Positions 33,252 through 41,650 of a DNA stretch of 45,733 nt are shown piece after piece. How positions within the stretch are numbered: the first letter of the stretch is position 1; each line of letters starts with the position of its first letter. This stretch comes from Bacteroidota bacterium (GTDB lineage Bacteria; Bacteroidota; Bacteroidia; Sphingobacteriales; Sphingobacteriaceae). The translations under genes and the position numbers were made by a program. The DNA is taken from assembly GCA_013285685.1 (NCBI GenBank), contig JABDHD010000021.1, positions 1 through 45,733 of the forward strand, read 5' to 3'. Under the pieces are notes generated by a model. It saw only the letters and a program-made list of their open reading frames with translations, was not told where the DNA came from and made no database searches.

Positions 33252-34589
33252 ATGATCCAAAGAAAAGTCCTTACGTGGTCTATTATTGTCGCATTAGGCG
33301 GTTTTATTTTCGGGTTCGATACCGTAGTAATATCGGGGGCGGAACAAGCAATCCAACACTACTGGCATCTTGGACGCTGGGCCCAGGGCTTTACTATATC
33401 CATAGCAATTGTCGGTACCGTTTTCGGTGCGTTCTTTGGCAGAATTCCGTCCGACTTGCTCGGTCGTAAAAAGTCGCTGGTTATTATCGCGCTTATATTT
33501 TTATTTTCAGCGTTGTTTTCGTCAATGACAACCAACTGGTACGTTTTTATGGCCTTAAGGTTCATAGGCGGAATAGGCGTTGGCGCTTCATCAATAATTG
33601 CTCCTGTATACATTTCCGAAATTTCACCCGCTGTGGTCAGGGGTAGGTTAGTCGTTCTATTTCAGTTTAACATCGTATTTGGAATCGTTATATCGCTGCT
33701 TTCAAATTATCTAATTGTTTATATTCTAGGTCCTGTTCACACGGATTCATGGCGTTATATGCTCGGCGTAATGGCTATCCCATCAGTATTGTTTCTTTTG
33801 CTGCTGAAATTTATTCCGGAGACCCCGCGATGGTTGCTCCTGAAGGGGCGCCGCGATGATGCAAAAAATATTTTAATGGTGATTAACCCTGCAGGGTTTG
33901 AAAATGAGTTGAAAGATATCGAGAAAAGCAATACCGATGACGCCGAAGAACCGGGCGGAAAAGAGCTGTTTAGCGGCAGGTATAACTTCCCGATAAAACT
34001 GGCGATACTGATCGCTTTTTTTAACCAGGTGTCAGGAATCAATGCCATACTTTACTATGCCCCGCGCATATTTCAAAATGCAGGCTTCGCGAAACAAGAT
34101 TCGCTTGCGTCATCACTTATACTTGGTGTCGTGAATTTTATTTTTACTATGATAGCAATTCGCTTTATCGACAGCACAGGCCGCCGAAAACTCATGTTTA
34201 TCGGGTCGTTTGGGCTGATCATTACTTTAGGACTGGTTAGTTATTATTTTTACGATAAGGGTTTCAGCCCGAATTATGTTATTGGTTTTCTGTCATTATT
34301 CATTGCTTTTTTTGCCTTTTCTCAGGGTGCCGTTATATGGGTGTTTATATCCGAAATATTTCCAAACCAGGTAAGAGCGAAAGGACAATCAATCGGAAGT
34401 TTAACTCATTGGATTATGGCGGTATTGATTACCTTTTTTTTCCCATTCTTTAACGAAAAACTTGGCGACGGCGGAACGTTTTTATTTTTTGGTATTATGA
34501 TGATATTCCAACTATTATTTGTTTGGAAACTAATGCCCGAAACCAAAGGAAAATCATTGGAGGATATCGAGCACACGCTAATCCACTAA
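33252..34589 (+). CDS. MFS sugar porter (xylose/arabinose/galactose:H+ symporter type)
   Basis: This 445-residue inner-membrane transporter has twelve predicted helices. Sugar porter signatures are present: FGFDTVVISGAEQAIQ near residues 21-36, the RFIGGIGVGASSIIAPVYIS segment near 98-117, PETPRWLLLKGR after helix 6, FFNQVSGINAILYYAPRIF near 256-274, and the C-terminal PETKGKSLEDIE. The central loop between helices 6 and 7 is of normal length. Members import monosaccharides with a proton. The exact sugar is not determined by the motif set. No metabolic gene for a pentose or hexose is adjacent, so it stands alone. Confidence 0.93.
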   Translation: MIQRKVLTWSIIVALGGFIFGFDTVVISGAEQAIQHYWHLGRWAQGFTISIAIVGTVFGAFFGRIPSDLLGRKKSLVIIALIFLFSALFSSMTTNWYVFMALRFIGGIGVGASSIIAPVYISEISPAVVRGRLVVLFQFNIVFGIVISLLSNYLIVYILGPVHTDSWRYMLGVMAIPSVLFLLLLKFIPETPRWLLLKGRRDDAKNILMVINPAGFENELKDIEKSNTDDAEEPGGKELFSGRYNFPIKLAILIAFFNQVSGINAILYYAPRIFQNAGFAKQDSLASSLILGVVNFIFTMIAIRFIDSTGRRKLMFIGSFGLIITLGLVSYYFYDKGFSPNYVIGFLSLFIAFFAFSQGAVIWVFISEIFPNQVRAKGQSIGSLTHWIMAVLITFFFPFFNEKLGDGGTFLFFGIMMIFQLLFVWKLMPETKGKSLEDIEHTLIH

Positions 34590-34944
34590 ATTTCGCTGCA
34601 ATGCTTTGATGCCGCTAAAGCCGGCAAAATTTTGATCGCTGAGGTCGTTTCCGGCCGCGCTTTGCCCTCTTTTTTTGTATTAGTCCGGACTTACTGATAC
34701 CCAACTTCACAGCCAAAGCCTCGCTGATCGCGGCAATAAAAAGCCGGGGAAGAAACAATTAAAAAGCCATTATGTTGCTTTAAGTTTTCGTTATGTTTTT
34801 ACGTAGTTAAGATGAATAAATCGCCATTTAACTTATTGATTGTTAGTTAATTGTTATTTGTGTGTTAATCATTTTTTTCATCCCGAAAAATCAGAATTTC
34901 TACAGAATTCGCCCGGTTTTTTATGTCAAAATCAGACTATCAGG
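34590..34944. other. Intergenic region upstream of the TonB receptor
   Basis: No convincing gene is seen in these 355 bases. A 47-codon minus-strand frame at 34615-34758 resembles a decayed DNA-binding gene fragment (ISEALAVKLGISKSGLI) but has no ATG start. The region 34841-34867 contains the three phased TGTTA repeats described separately. Confidence 0.5.
34841..34867 (+). promoter_or_regulatory. Three TGTTA direct repeats at exact 11 bp spacing
   Basis: TGTTA occurs at 34841, 34852 and 34863, one helical turn apart and on the same face. Response regulators of the PhoB class bind direct repeats with an 11 bp period. The last repeat is 78 bp before the receptor start codon, a suitable place for activation. 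The identity of the regulator is inferred only from the geometry and the phosphatase in the operon. Confidence 0.5.
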
Positions 34945-37665
34945 ATGATTAAAAAACTCTACCTACTCGCATTTTTTCTATTGTTTGCAGCGGTCGTGTT
35001 CGCTCAAAATACTACCGTAAAAGGCCGGGTTATCGATAAGTCAACCGGCGACCCTTTAGTGGGCGCCGTAGTGAATCTGGACAGCAATAAAGTTGCTGCG
35101 GTTGTTGATGTGAAAGGCCGTTATGAGCTTTTGAATGTAGCGCCCGGGGCACATAAGGTTGTAATAAAGTACATCGGATACATCGCCTTTACGCAAACCC
35201 TGCAGGTAAGTGCCAAACAGGTCCAGGTTTTTAATTTTGAAATGGAGCAAAGCGTTCAAAGCTTAAACTCTGTGGACGTTCATGCACATGTTGCAACTGA
35301 AAATGAAGCTGCCGCACGGGCGAACGAAAAAAACTCGGATAACTTAAAGAATGTTGTAAGCGCCCAGGCCATTGCCAAGTCGCCTGATATAAATGCCGCA
35401 AATGTGCTGCAGCGTGTGTCTGGCGTAACAATTGAAAGAAATGCCGGCGGCGACGATGCTTATGCAATTATAAGGGGTTTGGAGCCGCGGTACAATAATA
35501 CCTTGATAAACGGCGTACAAATTGCCAGCCCCGATAGTAAAACCCGCCTGGTTTCATTAAGTGTTGTGCCGTCGGACCTGTTAGCAAGGATTGAGGTGGA
35601 TAAAACCCTGACGCCGGAAATGGACGGCGACGCAATAGGCGGCACGGTTAACCTGGTGTTTAAAGATGCCCCGGACAAACGGGAAATATCGGCGACCTCC
35701 TCCATCGGTTATGATCAACTTTTTATCGACCGTAAATTTGTCGATTTTTCTAAGTCGGATATACACACGTACAGCCCGTCTGAAATGAACGGGCCGAATT
35801 ATGTTGCTCAACCGGGCGATTTCACGCGGTCAAACCTTGATTTCAAAAATATCACCGCGCCGCCAACGGAAACTTTCAGCGTTAGCTATGGTGAACGATT
35901 GTTAGATCAAAAACTGGGCGTTGTGGTAGGCAACAGTTATCAAAATATATACTTTGGGGTGAATAGTACCGGTGACGACGGCAACGCCGACCCTAACGAC
36001 CCCGATCACCGGCCGCGTATTAATGACATTATAACCCATGCTATATCGAGCCGCCAGATTTTGAATAATGCGATAGTGCACCTGGACTATAAATTTAATG
36101 ACAGGAATAAACTGGTTTTGGACAATGTGTTCCTGTACTCCAGGATTGAAGAAGCATCGTTTAATACCGACACATCGATAACCGGAGGCAACGGCGGCAG
36201 GACCGTCCCCGGTTCAGGTCCGGTAAACTTTATCAATCAATCTACCACCTCCAACCAGTACATTGAAAACATTAAACTGGCCGGCACGCATATTCTAAGC
36301 GATCATTTCACTTTCGATTGGTACGGAGCCTATTCCGATGCTTTTGTCAGAACGCCGGACCAGGCCGCTATCAACTCGAATATTTTGATCTCTTATGATC
36401 CGAACACCAAACAGTTTACCACCACGCCGAACTACTTTGACGAGATTGACCGGACATGGTCGAACAACAATGACAAGGATTTTATTGGCGCAGGCAACCT
36501 TACTTATCAAACCAAAATTAAAAATGCAAACCTCCAACTAAAAGCGGGCGGTTATTACAGGGATAAAACAAGGTATAACTATGAAGACGAGTATATTTTG
36601 CGCCCGGTAGCAGACTCAAGCGGAGAAAAGGCGGTTTTTACTAATATCTACTCGGCCAAATGGACGGTTTACAATCCCTACGGCGCCGGCGAATTTAATA
36701 TTAATAACTATAATGCCTTTGAGGATATCACCACCTTTTATGGCGAGTTTAGGTATACTTCACCCAAATTAGACATTGTTGGCGGTGTAAGAAACGAAAC
36801 GACTTCCGAAGGTTTCCATGTCAGACAAGATATAACCAAGGCATCAGATGTAACTAAAAATTACAGTGATCTGCTACCCAGCATAAACATTAAATACAAA
36901 TTAACCGACAAGGCCAATGTAAGGCTTGCATACTTTGCTTCGATAGCCCGGCCGGCTTATTATGAATTGGTGCCAACTATCCCACCTACTACGGGCACGC
37001 AATCAACACAAGGTAATCCGAACTTATTACATACAACGGCCACGAACTATGATTTGAGGTATGAGCTTTTTCCGAAAGCCGATGAACAGTTTTTTGCCGG
37101 TGTGTATTACAAAGATTTGACCAACCCGATTGAATATGCATACCTCGGCAGCAACGGAACTACTTCTGTTTATGAACCTATAAACTCCCCGGAAGCCAAA
37201 GTTGCCGGTCTTGAATTGGCGTTCACCAGGTACCTCGGCAATTTTGGCCTGGGCGGTAACTATGCGTACAATTATTCGGATGTAGCCGGTCTGAAAGTTA
37301 ACCGCAACGATCCGGCCGGGCCACGGGTGATCGAACATCGCATGCTCACCGGCGCCTCGGTTCATGACCTTAATATTTCTCTTCTTTACCGCGATGTAAA
37401 GGACAAGTTTAATGCCCAACTGGCTTACCAGTATTTAGGCAAAACACTGGTAGGTATTTACCCCGACAACGGGGATAATTATATTCAACAACCCTTATCG
37501 TCCCTCGCGTTTTCTGCCGACAAATCAATCGCTAAACACTTCACCATTTTCACAAAGCTAAACAACCTTACCAATACACACACAACAGTAGTGTTGCACA
37601 ACTTTACAAATGGGGATGAGATAACAAAGGCGACCTACTTATTAGGCTTGCGTTACAACTACTAA
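34945..37665 (+). CDS. TonB-dependent outer-membrane receptor
   Basis: The 906-residue outer-membrane receptor begins with a signal peptide (KKLYLLAFFLLFAAVVFAQ). I take the ATG at 34945; the open frame extends 35 codons upstream but that stretch has no signal and includes the regulatory repeats. After the signal comes a carboxypeptidase-D-like domain (VKGRVIDKSTGDPLVGAVV) and then a plug domain (ANVLQRVSGVTIERNAGGDD, then IRGLEPRYNNTLINGVQI). The barrel ends in YLLGLRYNY with the C-terminal aromatic residue of outer-membrane proteins. It is not a SusC and has no susD partner; the downstream lipoprotein and phosphatase genes are likely its partners. The ligand may be a phosphorylated compound. 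Confidence 0.9.
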   Translation: MIKKLYLLAFFLLFAAVVFAQNTTVKGRVIDKSTGDPLVGAVVNLDSNKVAAVVDVKGRYELLNVAPGAHKVVIKYIGYIAFTQTLQVSAKQVQVFNFEMEQSVQSLNSVDVHAHVATENEAAARANEKNSDNLKNVVSAQAIAKSPDINAANVLQRVSGVTIERNAGGDDAYAIIRGLEPRYNNTLINGVQIASPDSKTRLVSLSVVPSDLLARIEVDKTLTPEMDGDAIGGTVNLVFKDAPDKREISATSSIGYDQLFIDRKFVDFSKSDIHTYSPSEMNGPNYVAQPGDFTRSNLDFKNITAPPTETFSVSYGERLLDQKLGVVVGNSYQNIYFGVNSTGDDGNADPNDPDHRPRINDIITHAISSRQILNNAIVHLDYKFNDRNKLVLDNVFLYSRIEEASFNTDTSITGGNGGRTVPGSGPVNFINQSTTSNQYIENIKLAGTHILSDHFTFDWYGAYSDAFVRTPDQAAINSNILISYDPNTKQFTTTPNYFDEIDRTWSNNNDKDFIGAGNLTYQTKIKNANLQLKAGGYYRDKTRYNYEDEYILRPVADSSGEKAVFTNIYSAKWTVYNPYGAGEFNINNYNAFEDITTFYGEFRYTSPKLDIVGGVRNETTSEGFHVRQDITKASDVTKNYSDLLPSINIKYKLTDKANVRLAYFASIARPAYYELVPTIPPTTGTQSTQGNPNLLHTTATNYDLRYELFPKADEQFFAGVYYKDLTNPIEYAYLGSNGTTSVYEPINSPEAKVAGLELAFTRYLGNFGLGGNYAYNYSDVAGLKVNRNDPAGPRVIEHRMLTGASVHDLNISLLYRDVKDKFNAQLAYQYLGKTLVGIYPDNGDNYIQQPLSSLAFSADKSIAKHFTIFTKLNNLTNTHTTVVLHNFTNGDEITKATYLLGLRYNY

Positions 37666-37694
37666 AAAAAAACGAAAAATTAAAATTTATCAAA

Positions 37695-38945
37695 ATGAAA
37701 ACAAAACAATTCCCGATCTGGATAGCCGCTATCGGTTTAGTGGCTTCGATGGCTTCCTGCTCGAAAAAGGAAAACACTGACATCATAAAACCCGTAATCC
37801 CGCCATCACATCCCATTAAATCCGGCAATATCAGCGGTTTTGTAAAAGGAACATTGTTAACGGGTTCAACTTATACCGTAACAGCAGATATCTATGTTAA
37901 TAAAGGCGATACTTTACTGGCCCAGCCGGGTGCCATTATCATCGTAAAAAACAATTCCCAGTTTTTAATTCAAGGCGTATTTCAATCTTTGGGAACCCAG
38001 GCAAACCCCGTATCATTCAATTCTGCCTCGAATACGCCTGGAACCTGGGGCGGTTTCGCATGCGACAGCGCCCAGGCGGTAACCATAAAATGGACCAAAA
38101 TTTTAAATACCGGCGGCCCTGATAATACAGGCAGCGCCAGGAGGACATTGGTTGTAGACAGGCCCATAAAGGTTGACATTGAAGACAGCTGGGTTGAAAA
38201 CGGACAGGACGACGGTTTAGGCTTATTCGGCGGCGCTGAAATTACTATTTTGAGAAATACCATCCAATCCGGCGGAAGTACCGATGGTGAAGCGATCAAT
38301 ATTAAAACCGGTTCAATGGGTGTTGTAGCCTACAATCTTATTTTCAGCCAGGCTGGTACCGGGGTAAAGTTAGAAACCGATGCCGTAGTTACAACCGCGC
38401 TGACCAAAGTTGATGTGTTTAATAATACAATGGTTGCATGCGGCTGGAGAAGGGGCGCTGCTGAGCCGGGCAGAGGCGTATCGGCCGGTGTAAGCGCCAC
38501 AGGCAATGTTTATAACAACGTTATCGTAAACTGCTATCATGGCATCGAAATATTTACAGATGATGGCGCCAATAACATCAAATACAATAATAACTTGTTC
38601 TACTCAACGGCGCTCACGTTTGTTGATAAGACTGTTACACCCAACCTGACCATCACACTGAGAGACCAATATTATCCTGCGGGTGCGTTGGGGGTTCCTC
38701 AATCTGCAGACGTCATCTCGACCGCTGTCGGAAACGCGGATCCAAAGTTCGTGAGCTTCGACGGTTCGTTCCTTGTTCCGAACGGCGCGGCAAATAACAA
38801 CGATTTTCACCTGCAAACCGGTTCAGCGGCCATCGGCAAAGGAAATACATCATTTGTTTTAGATAATCCGTCTTTAGCGGGCGGTGCGGCCCCTGACGTC
38901 GACTTAGGTGCTTATCCAACTGATGGTAAGGGAAACAAGCATTAA
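37695..38945 (+). CDS. Lipoprotein with right-handed beta-helix repeats
   Basis: The 416-residue protein has a lipoprotein signal ending in SMASC (Cys at residue 22). It is followed by a parallel beta-helix: repeated short turns with N, G and V ladders, for example DIYVNKGDTLLAQPGAIIIV, ITILRNTIQSGGSTDGEAINI, VYNNVIVNCYHGIEIFTDDG and IKYNNNLFYS. Beta-helices often bind or cleave polysaccharides, but no catalytic motif of a known lyase was recognised. It starts 29 bp after the receptor gene and precedes the phosphatase by 85 bp on the same strand, so it is probably a surface-exposed partner. It may bind substrate for the receptor or phosphatase. Confidence 0.8.
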   Translation: MKTKQFPIWIAAIGLVASMASCSKKENTDIIKPVIPPSHPIKSGNISGFVKGTLLTGSTYTVTADIYVNKGDTLLAQPGAIIIVKNNSQFLIQGVFQSLGTQANPVSFNSASNTPGTWGGFACDSAQAVTIKWTKILNTGGPDNTGSARRTLVVDRPIKVDIEDSWVENGQDDGLGLFGGAEITILRNTIQSGGSTDGEAINIKTGSMGVVAYNLIFSQAGTGVKLETDAVVTTALTKVDVFNNTMVACGWRRGAAEPGRGVSAGVSATGNVYNNVIVNCYHGIEIFTDDGANNIKYNNNLFYSTALTFVDKTVTPNLTITLRDQYYPAGALGVPQSADVISTAVGNADPKFVSFDGSFLVPNGAANNNDFHLQTGSAAIGKGNTSFVLDNPSLAGGAAPDVDLGAYPTDGKGNKH

Positions 38946-38966
38946 TTAGTCAGAATTTCCCCGATA

Positions 38967-39001
38967 CAAGAAAGGGTTTGCCCGGTGTAAATCCTTTCTT
39001 G
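38967..39001 (+). other. Hairpin in the beta-helix/phosphatase intergenic gap
   Basis: CAAGAAAGG and CCTTTCTTG form a 9 bp stem around a 17-base loop. It is 22 bp after the lipoprotein stop and 30 bp before the phosphatase start. It may reduce read-through or act as an mRNA-stabilising or processing structure; there is no strong T run, so transcription probably continues. Confidence 0.45.
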
Positions 39002-39030
39002 CTGTTTATTACTTAATAATTGAGTTTGCT

Positions 39031-40053
39031 ATGAAACGAAGGGACTTTGTTAAAAATACCGCTATGGGCGCCATTGGGGCGTCATTGTTGCATCCTTTTG
39101 GCGTACTCGCCCGGCCGGATATAACCCATTTAACGAGCGAGGATTTGACCTTGCTGCCTAAAATAAAGGATAATTATGCACAGCACTTTATGGCGATTGG
39201 CGATTGGGGCCGAAACGGCGAATATGACCAGGCAGAAGTAGCCAAACAAATGGGCCTTTGGGGCGCCGAACATCCTTTAGATTTTGTGATCTCCGCCGGC
39301 GATAATTTCTACCCAAAAGGTGTCGTCAGCGAATTTGACCCTTTATGGCATTATTCGTTCGAGAATATCTATACCGCCCATTCCTTACAGTGCGACTGGT
39401 ATCCGGTTTTGGGAAATCATGATTATCATTCGGATGTCGATGCCCAGCTTCGTTATGGTAAATTAAGCCGCCGTTGGGATATGCCCGACCGTTATTATTC
39501 CAAAGAGATTAATTTGATTAAAGGGCAGGATAAAGAGGACGGACCGGTTAAGGAAGAGAAAAAGGAAAAGACAAAGGCCAAAGCGCTATTGGTTTTTATG
39601 GACACCGATCCGTTTTTACACGAATCAAAGGCAGACTATGTCACAAAAGAGCTGGCATGGCTTAATGATACGCTGAAGAATGCATCCGCAGATACTGTTT
39701 GGAAGATTGTCATCGGGCACCACCCGTATTACACCGTCGGTCCGCGCATTACCAACTATGATACTTTAACGATGAGAAAAGCGCTCGCGGATATTTTTGA
39801 ACAATATAAAGTGGATATCTACCTTTCGGGTCACGAGCACTCGCTTCAGCACCTTGTACCCGGGGGCCATACACATCAGTTTATTTCCGGGGCAGGGTCA
39901 GAGCTTACGGCTGTTACCGCGGGTATTTCGTACAGCCGTTTCCAGGCGTCGGAAAATGGCTTTATGTACTTTTCACTCGATTCGAAGAGACTTAATGTAA
40001 AAGCGATAAATGTTGAAGGCAAAGTTTTATACGAAACGGAACTGACCAAATAG
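39031..40053 (+). CDS. Exported tartrate-resistant-type acid phosphatase (metallophosphoesterase)
   Basis: The 340-residue enzyme has a twin-arginine-type leader (MKRRDFVKNT, hydrophobic part AMGAIGASLL). The metal ligands of purple/tartrate-resistant acid phosphatases are all present: GDWG (Asp58), GDNFY (Asp91, Tyr94), GNHDY (Asn129, His130), GHHPYY (His230) and SGHEHSLQHL (His268, His270). Enzymes of this family release phosphate from monoesters at the cell exterior. A short Lys/Glu-rich insertion at about residues 165-184 is unusual for the family. It is the third gene of the receptor, beta-helix, phosphatase series and suggests phosphate-ester scavenging. Confidence 0.92.
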   Translation: MKRRDFVKNTAMGAIGASLLHPFGVLARPDITHLTSEDLTLLPKIKDNYAQHFMAIGDWGRNGEYDQAEVAKQMGLWGAEHPLDFVISAGDNFYPKGVVSEFDPLWHYSFENIYTAHSLQCDWYPVLGNHDYHSDVDAQLRYGKLSRRWDMPDRYYSKEINLIKGQDKEDGPVKEEKKEKTKAKALLVFMDTDPFLHESKADYVTKELAWLNDTLKNASADTVWKIVIGHHPYYTVGPRITNYDTLTMRKALADIFEQYKVDIYLSGHEHSLQHLVPGGHTHQFISGAGSELTAVTAGISYSRFQASENGFMYFSLDSKRLNVKAINVEGKVLYETELTK

Positions 40054-40140
40054 CCGGGGGCAGGGCAGACGCATTACAATAGTATTGAGCGTATTAGCGT
40101 TGAACCTCATAAACGAGGTGGTTTAAAGCGTGGATTTTTT

Positions 40141-40298
40141 ACCACTAAGTTTCACAAAGGCCACAGAGAAAAGCGCTTTGTGATCTCCCATGTTTGTTTT
40201 TTACCACAAACTAACTATAACTGCAGACTAATTTGTGAAATCTTTGTGCGCCTGGTGAACTTTGCGGTGAAAATTATTGATTATAAAGTAACGCATGC
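40141..40298. repeat. CTTTGTG/CACAAAG inverted repeat element
   Basis: The left end reads ACCACTAAGTTTCACAAAGG (40141-40160). The right end reads TTTGTGAAATCTTTGTG (40232-40248), followed by a GGTGAACTTTGCGGTG block. The ends are inverted relative to each other. The right end and the sequence through 40298 match the repeat at 24753-24815. Confidence 0.55.
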
Positions 40299-40701
40299 CA
40301 ATTGAACCGCTATATCAGATAATTATTAAAAAATAATTTTAATGCTGCTGCCCTGAAAAAGGAACGGCAATTTCAATTATTTCCATTTAACTACGCGCAC
40401 CTGCGTATCATGAAAATTACAATTCTTCCTTGGCTACAACATTATTAATCAAAGGTTAAATACACGGTAACAATTCAATTACCCTTATCGTTTTTTTCTT
40501 GTTAATCGGTAGTTTGCCGCTGTTTATCAATTCTTATGTCGGGGCTGACGGAAAACCGGCATAAATTGCTTGCGTAAAACGGCAAACAAATTAAACCTGT
40601 AAATGTTCAATCAGTCAAAAAAACGTTCATTAAATAAATACCCCATGGCTACTTTAACCCCCCATCCCAGCTCTTCCTGTGATTTTTATTTTCGCGGCAT
40701 G

Positions 40702-40754
40702 GTGACCTAGAACCGGCGCAGCATTCGCTAAGCAATGCTAATCGCTTCGGTCAC
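40702..40754 (+). other. Two-tier hairpin upstream of the sulfotransferase gene
   Basis: GTGACC (40702-40707) pairs with GGTCAC (40749-40754) and, within it, GCATT (40721-40725) pairs with AATGC (40734-40738). A further GCG/CGC pair can form between. Four T residues follow at 40755. It could be a leader structure, a terminator or a small RNA 3' end; no known riboswitch class was recognised. Confidence 0.4.
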
Positions 40755-40795
40755 TTTTCACTAATCAATTGCTGTCTGTTTCATCCAATACCCCA

Positions 40796-41650
40796 ATGTC
40801 TAACAATATTTTAATCATAGCAGGTATGCACCGGTCGGGCACATCACTGGTGAGCCACTGGTTAAGCAATTGCGGGTTAAATATTGGTCAGCAATTGCTG
40901 GGTGCGGATATTGGGAATATAGAGGGGCATTTTGAAGACGTCGATTTTTACCGTTTTCATGAGGACACGCTGGAAGAAAATAAAGAGTCGAGATTCGGCT
41001 GGGTTACTCACCCCATAGGTTTGCTTACTACTTATCAAACGGAAAAGTTAAAAAGTATAATCGGGTTTAAAAACAAGATGAACAGGCAATGGGGTTGGAA
41101 GGATCCCCGTACCTGTCTTTTTTTTGCGCATTACCGCGAGCTTTTACCGGATGCTTATTACCTCAACATTATCCGGGATTACCGGTCGACAGTAAGCTCG
41201 ATGATCATGCGTGACTTTAAACACCACGAAAAAAAATATTTATTAAGAAAAGCGCTTTCCAGGTTCATCTGGAAAAACTTTAGGCGAAAAAAACGGTTAT
41301 TAAAATTTTACCAGGATCTGTCGGAATTTTATCTGCGTGTATGGATAACTTATAACGAAGAGATACTGAAGAATATCCAGAGCATAGACGAAGATAAATA
41401 CCTTGTTGTTGATAACGATGCCCTCTGCACGATCGGCGAACAGGTTTTCGACCATTTAAAAAACGAATGGGACTTTGATTTAAACTATTACGATTTCAAC
41501 AAAATTTTTAAAGCGAGTTTGCTCAGCCCCCCTACTGACATTGATGTTTTTGTAACAGACAAGTCGTTGCAGGCCGGGGCGCAGCAACTGGAAAAACAAC
41601 TAAAAAACTTATGCATAAAGAAGACGATCGTAGCGAAAAAGTTGCTGTAG
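40796..41650 (+). CDS. Sulfotransferase family protein
   Basis: The 284-residue cytoplasmic protein carries the PAPS 5'-phosphosulfate loop near its N-terminus, IIAGMHRSGTSLVSHWL (residues about 7-23), and a likely 3'-phosphate motif, YLNIIRDYRSTVSSMIMRD (about 122-140). Sulfotransferases move sulfate from PAPS to a hydroxyl or amine, commonly on a glycan or lipid. I prefer the ATG at 40796 to the TTG at 40769 because the loop then lies at its usual distance from the N-terminus. The 3' end overlaps the DUF5672 gene by 40 bp, pointing to coupled translation and a shared glycan-modifying task. Confidence 0.85.
   Translation: MSNNILIIAGMHRSGTSLVSHWLSNCGLNIGQQLLGADIGNIEGHFEDVDFYRFHEDTLEENKESRFGWVTHPIGLLTTYQTEKLKSIIGFKNKMNRQWGWKDPRTCLFFAHYRELLPDAYYLNIIRDYRSTVSSMIMRDFKHHEKKYLLRKALSRFIWKNFRRKKRLLKFYQDLSEFYLRVWITYNEEILKNIQSIDEDKYLVVDNDALCTIGEQVFDHLKNEWDFDLNYYDFNKIFKASLLSPPTDIDVFVTDKSLQAGAQQLEKQLKNLCIKKTIVAKKLL

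Larger units (their letters stand above)
40054..40795. other. Long intergenic region with dispersed repeat and structured leader
   Basis: There is no gene in these 742 bases. A CTTTGTG-type repeat covers 40141-40298, with a small hairpin CCTC/GAGG before it (around 40105-40120) that may end the phosphatase operon. A two-tier hairpin precedes the sulfotransferase gene (40702-40754). A 21-codon frame starting at 40645 was seen but lacks support. Confidence 0.5.

Noticed and set aside
34840..34944. Upstream extension of the TonB receptor by 35 codons
   Set aside because: The extension lacks a signal peptide, would bury the real one, and covers the phased TGTTA repeats; ATG 34945 starts directly with a signal peptide.
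40645..40710. Short 21-codon frame MATLTPHPSSSC as a leader peptide
   Set aside because: There is no ribosome-site support and no run of regulatory codons, and its end enters the hairpin by chance.
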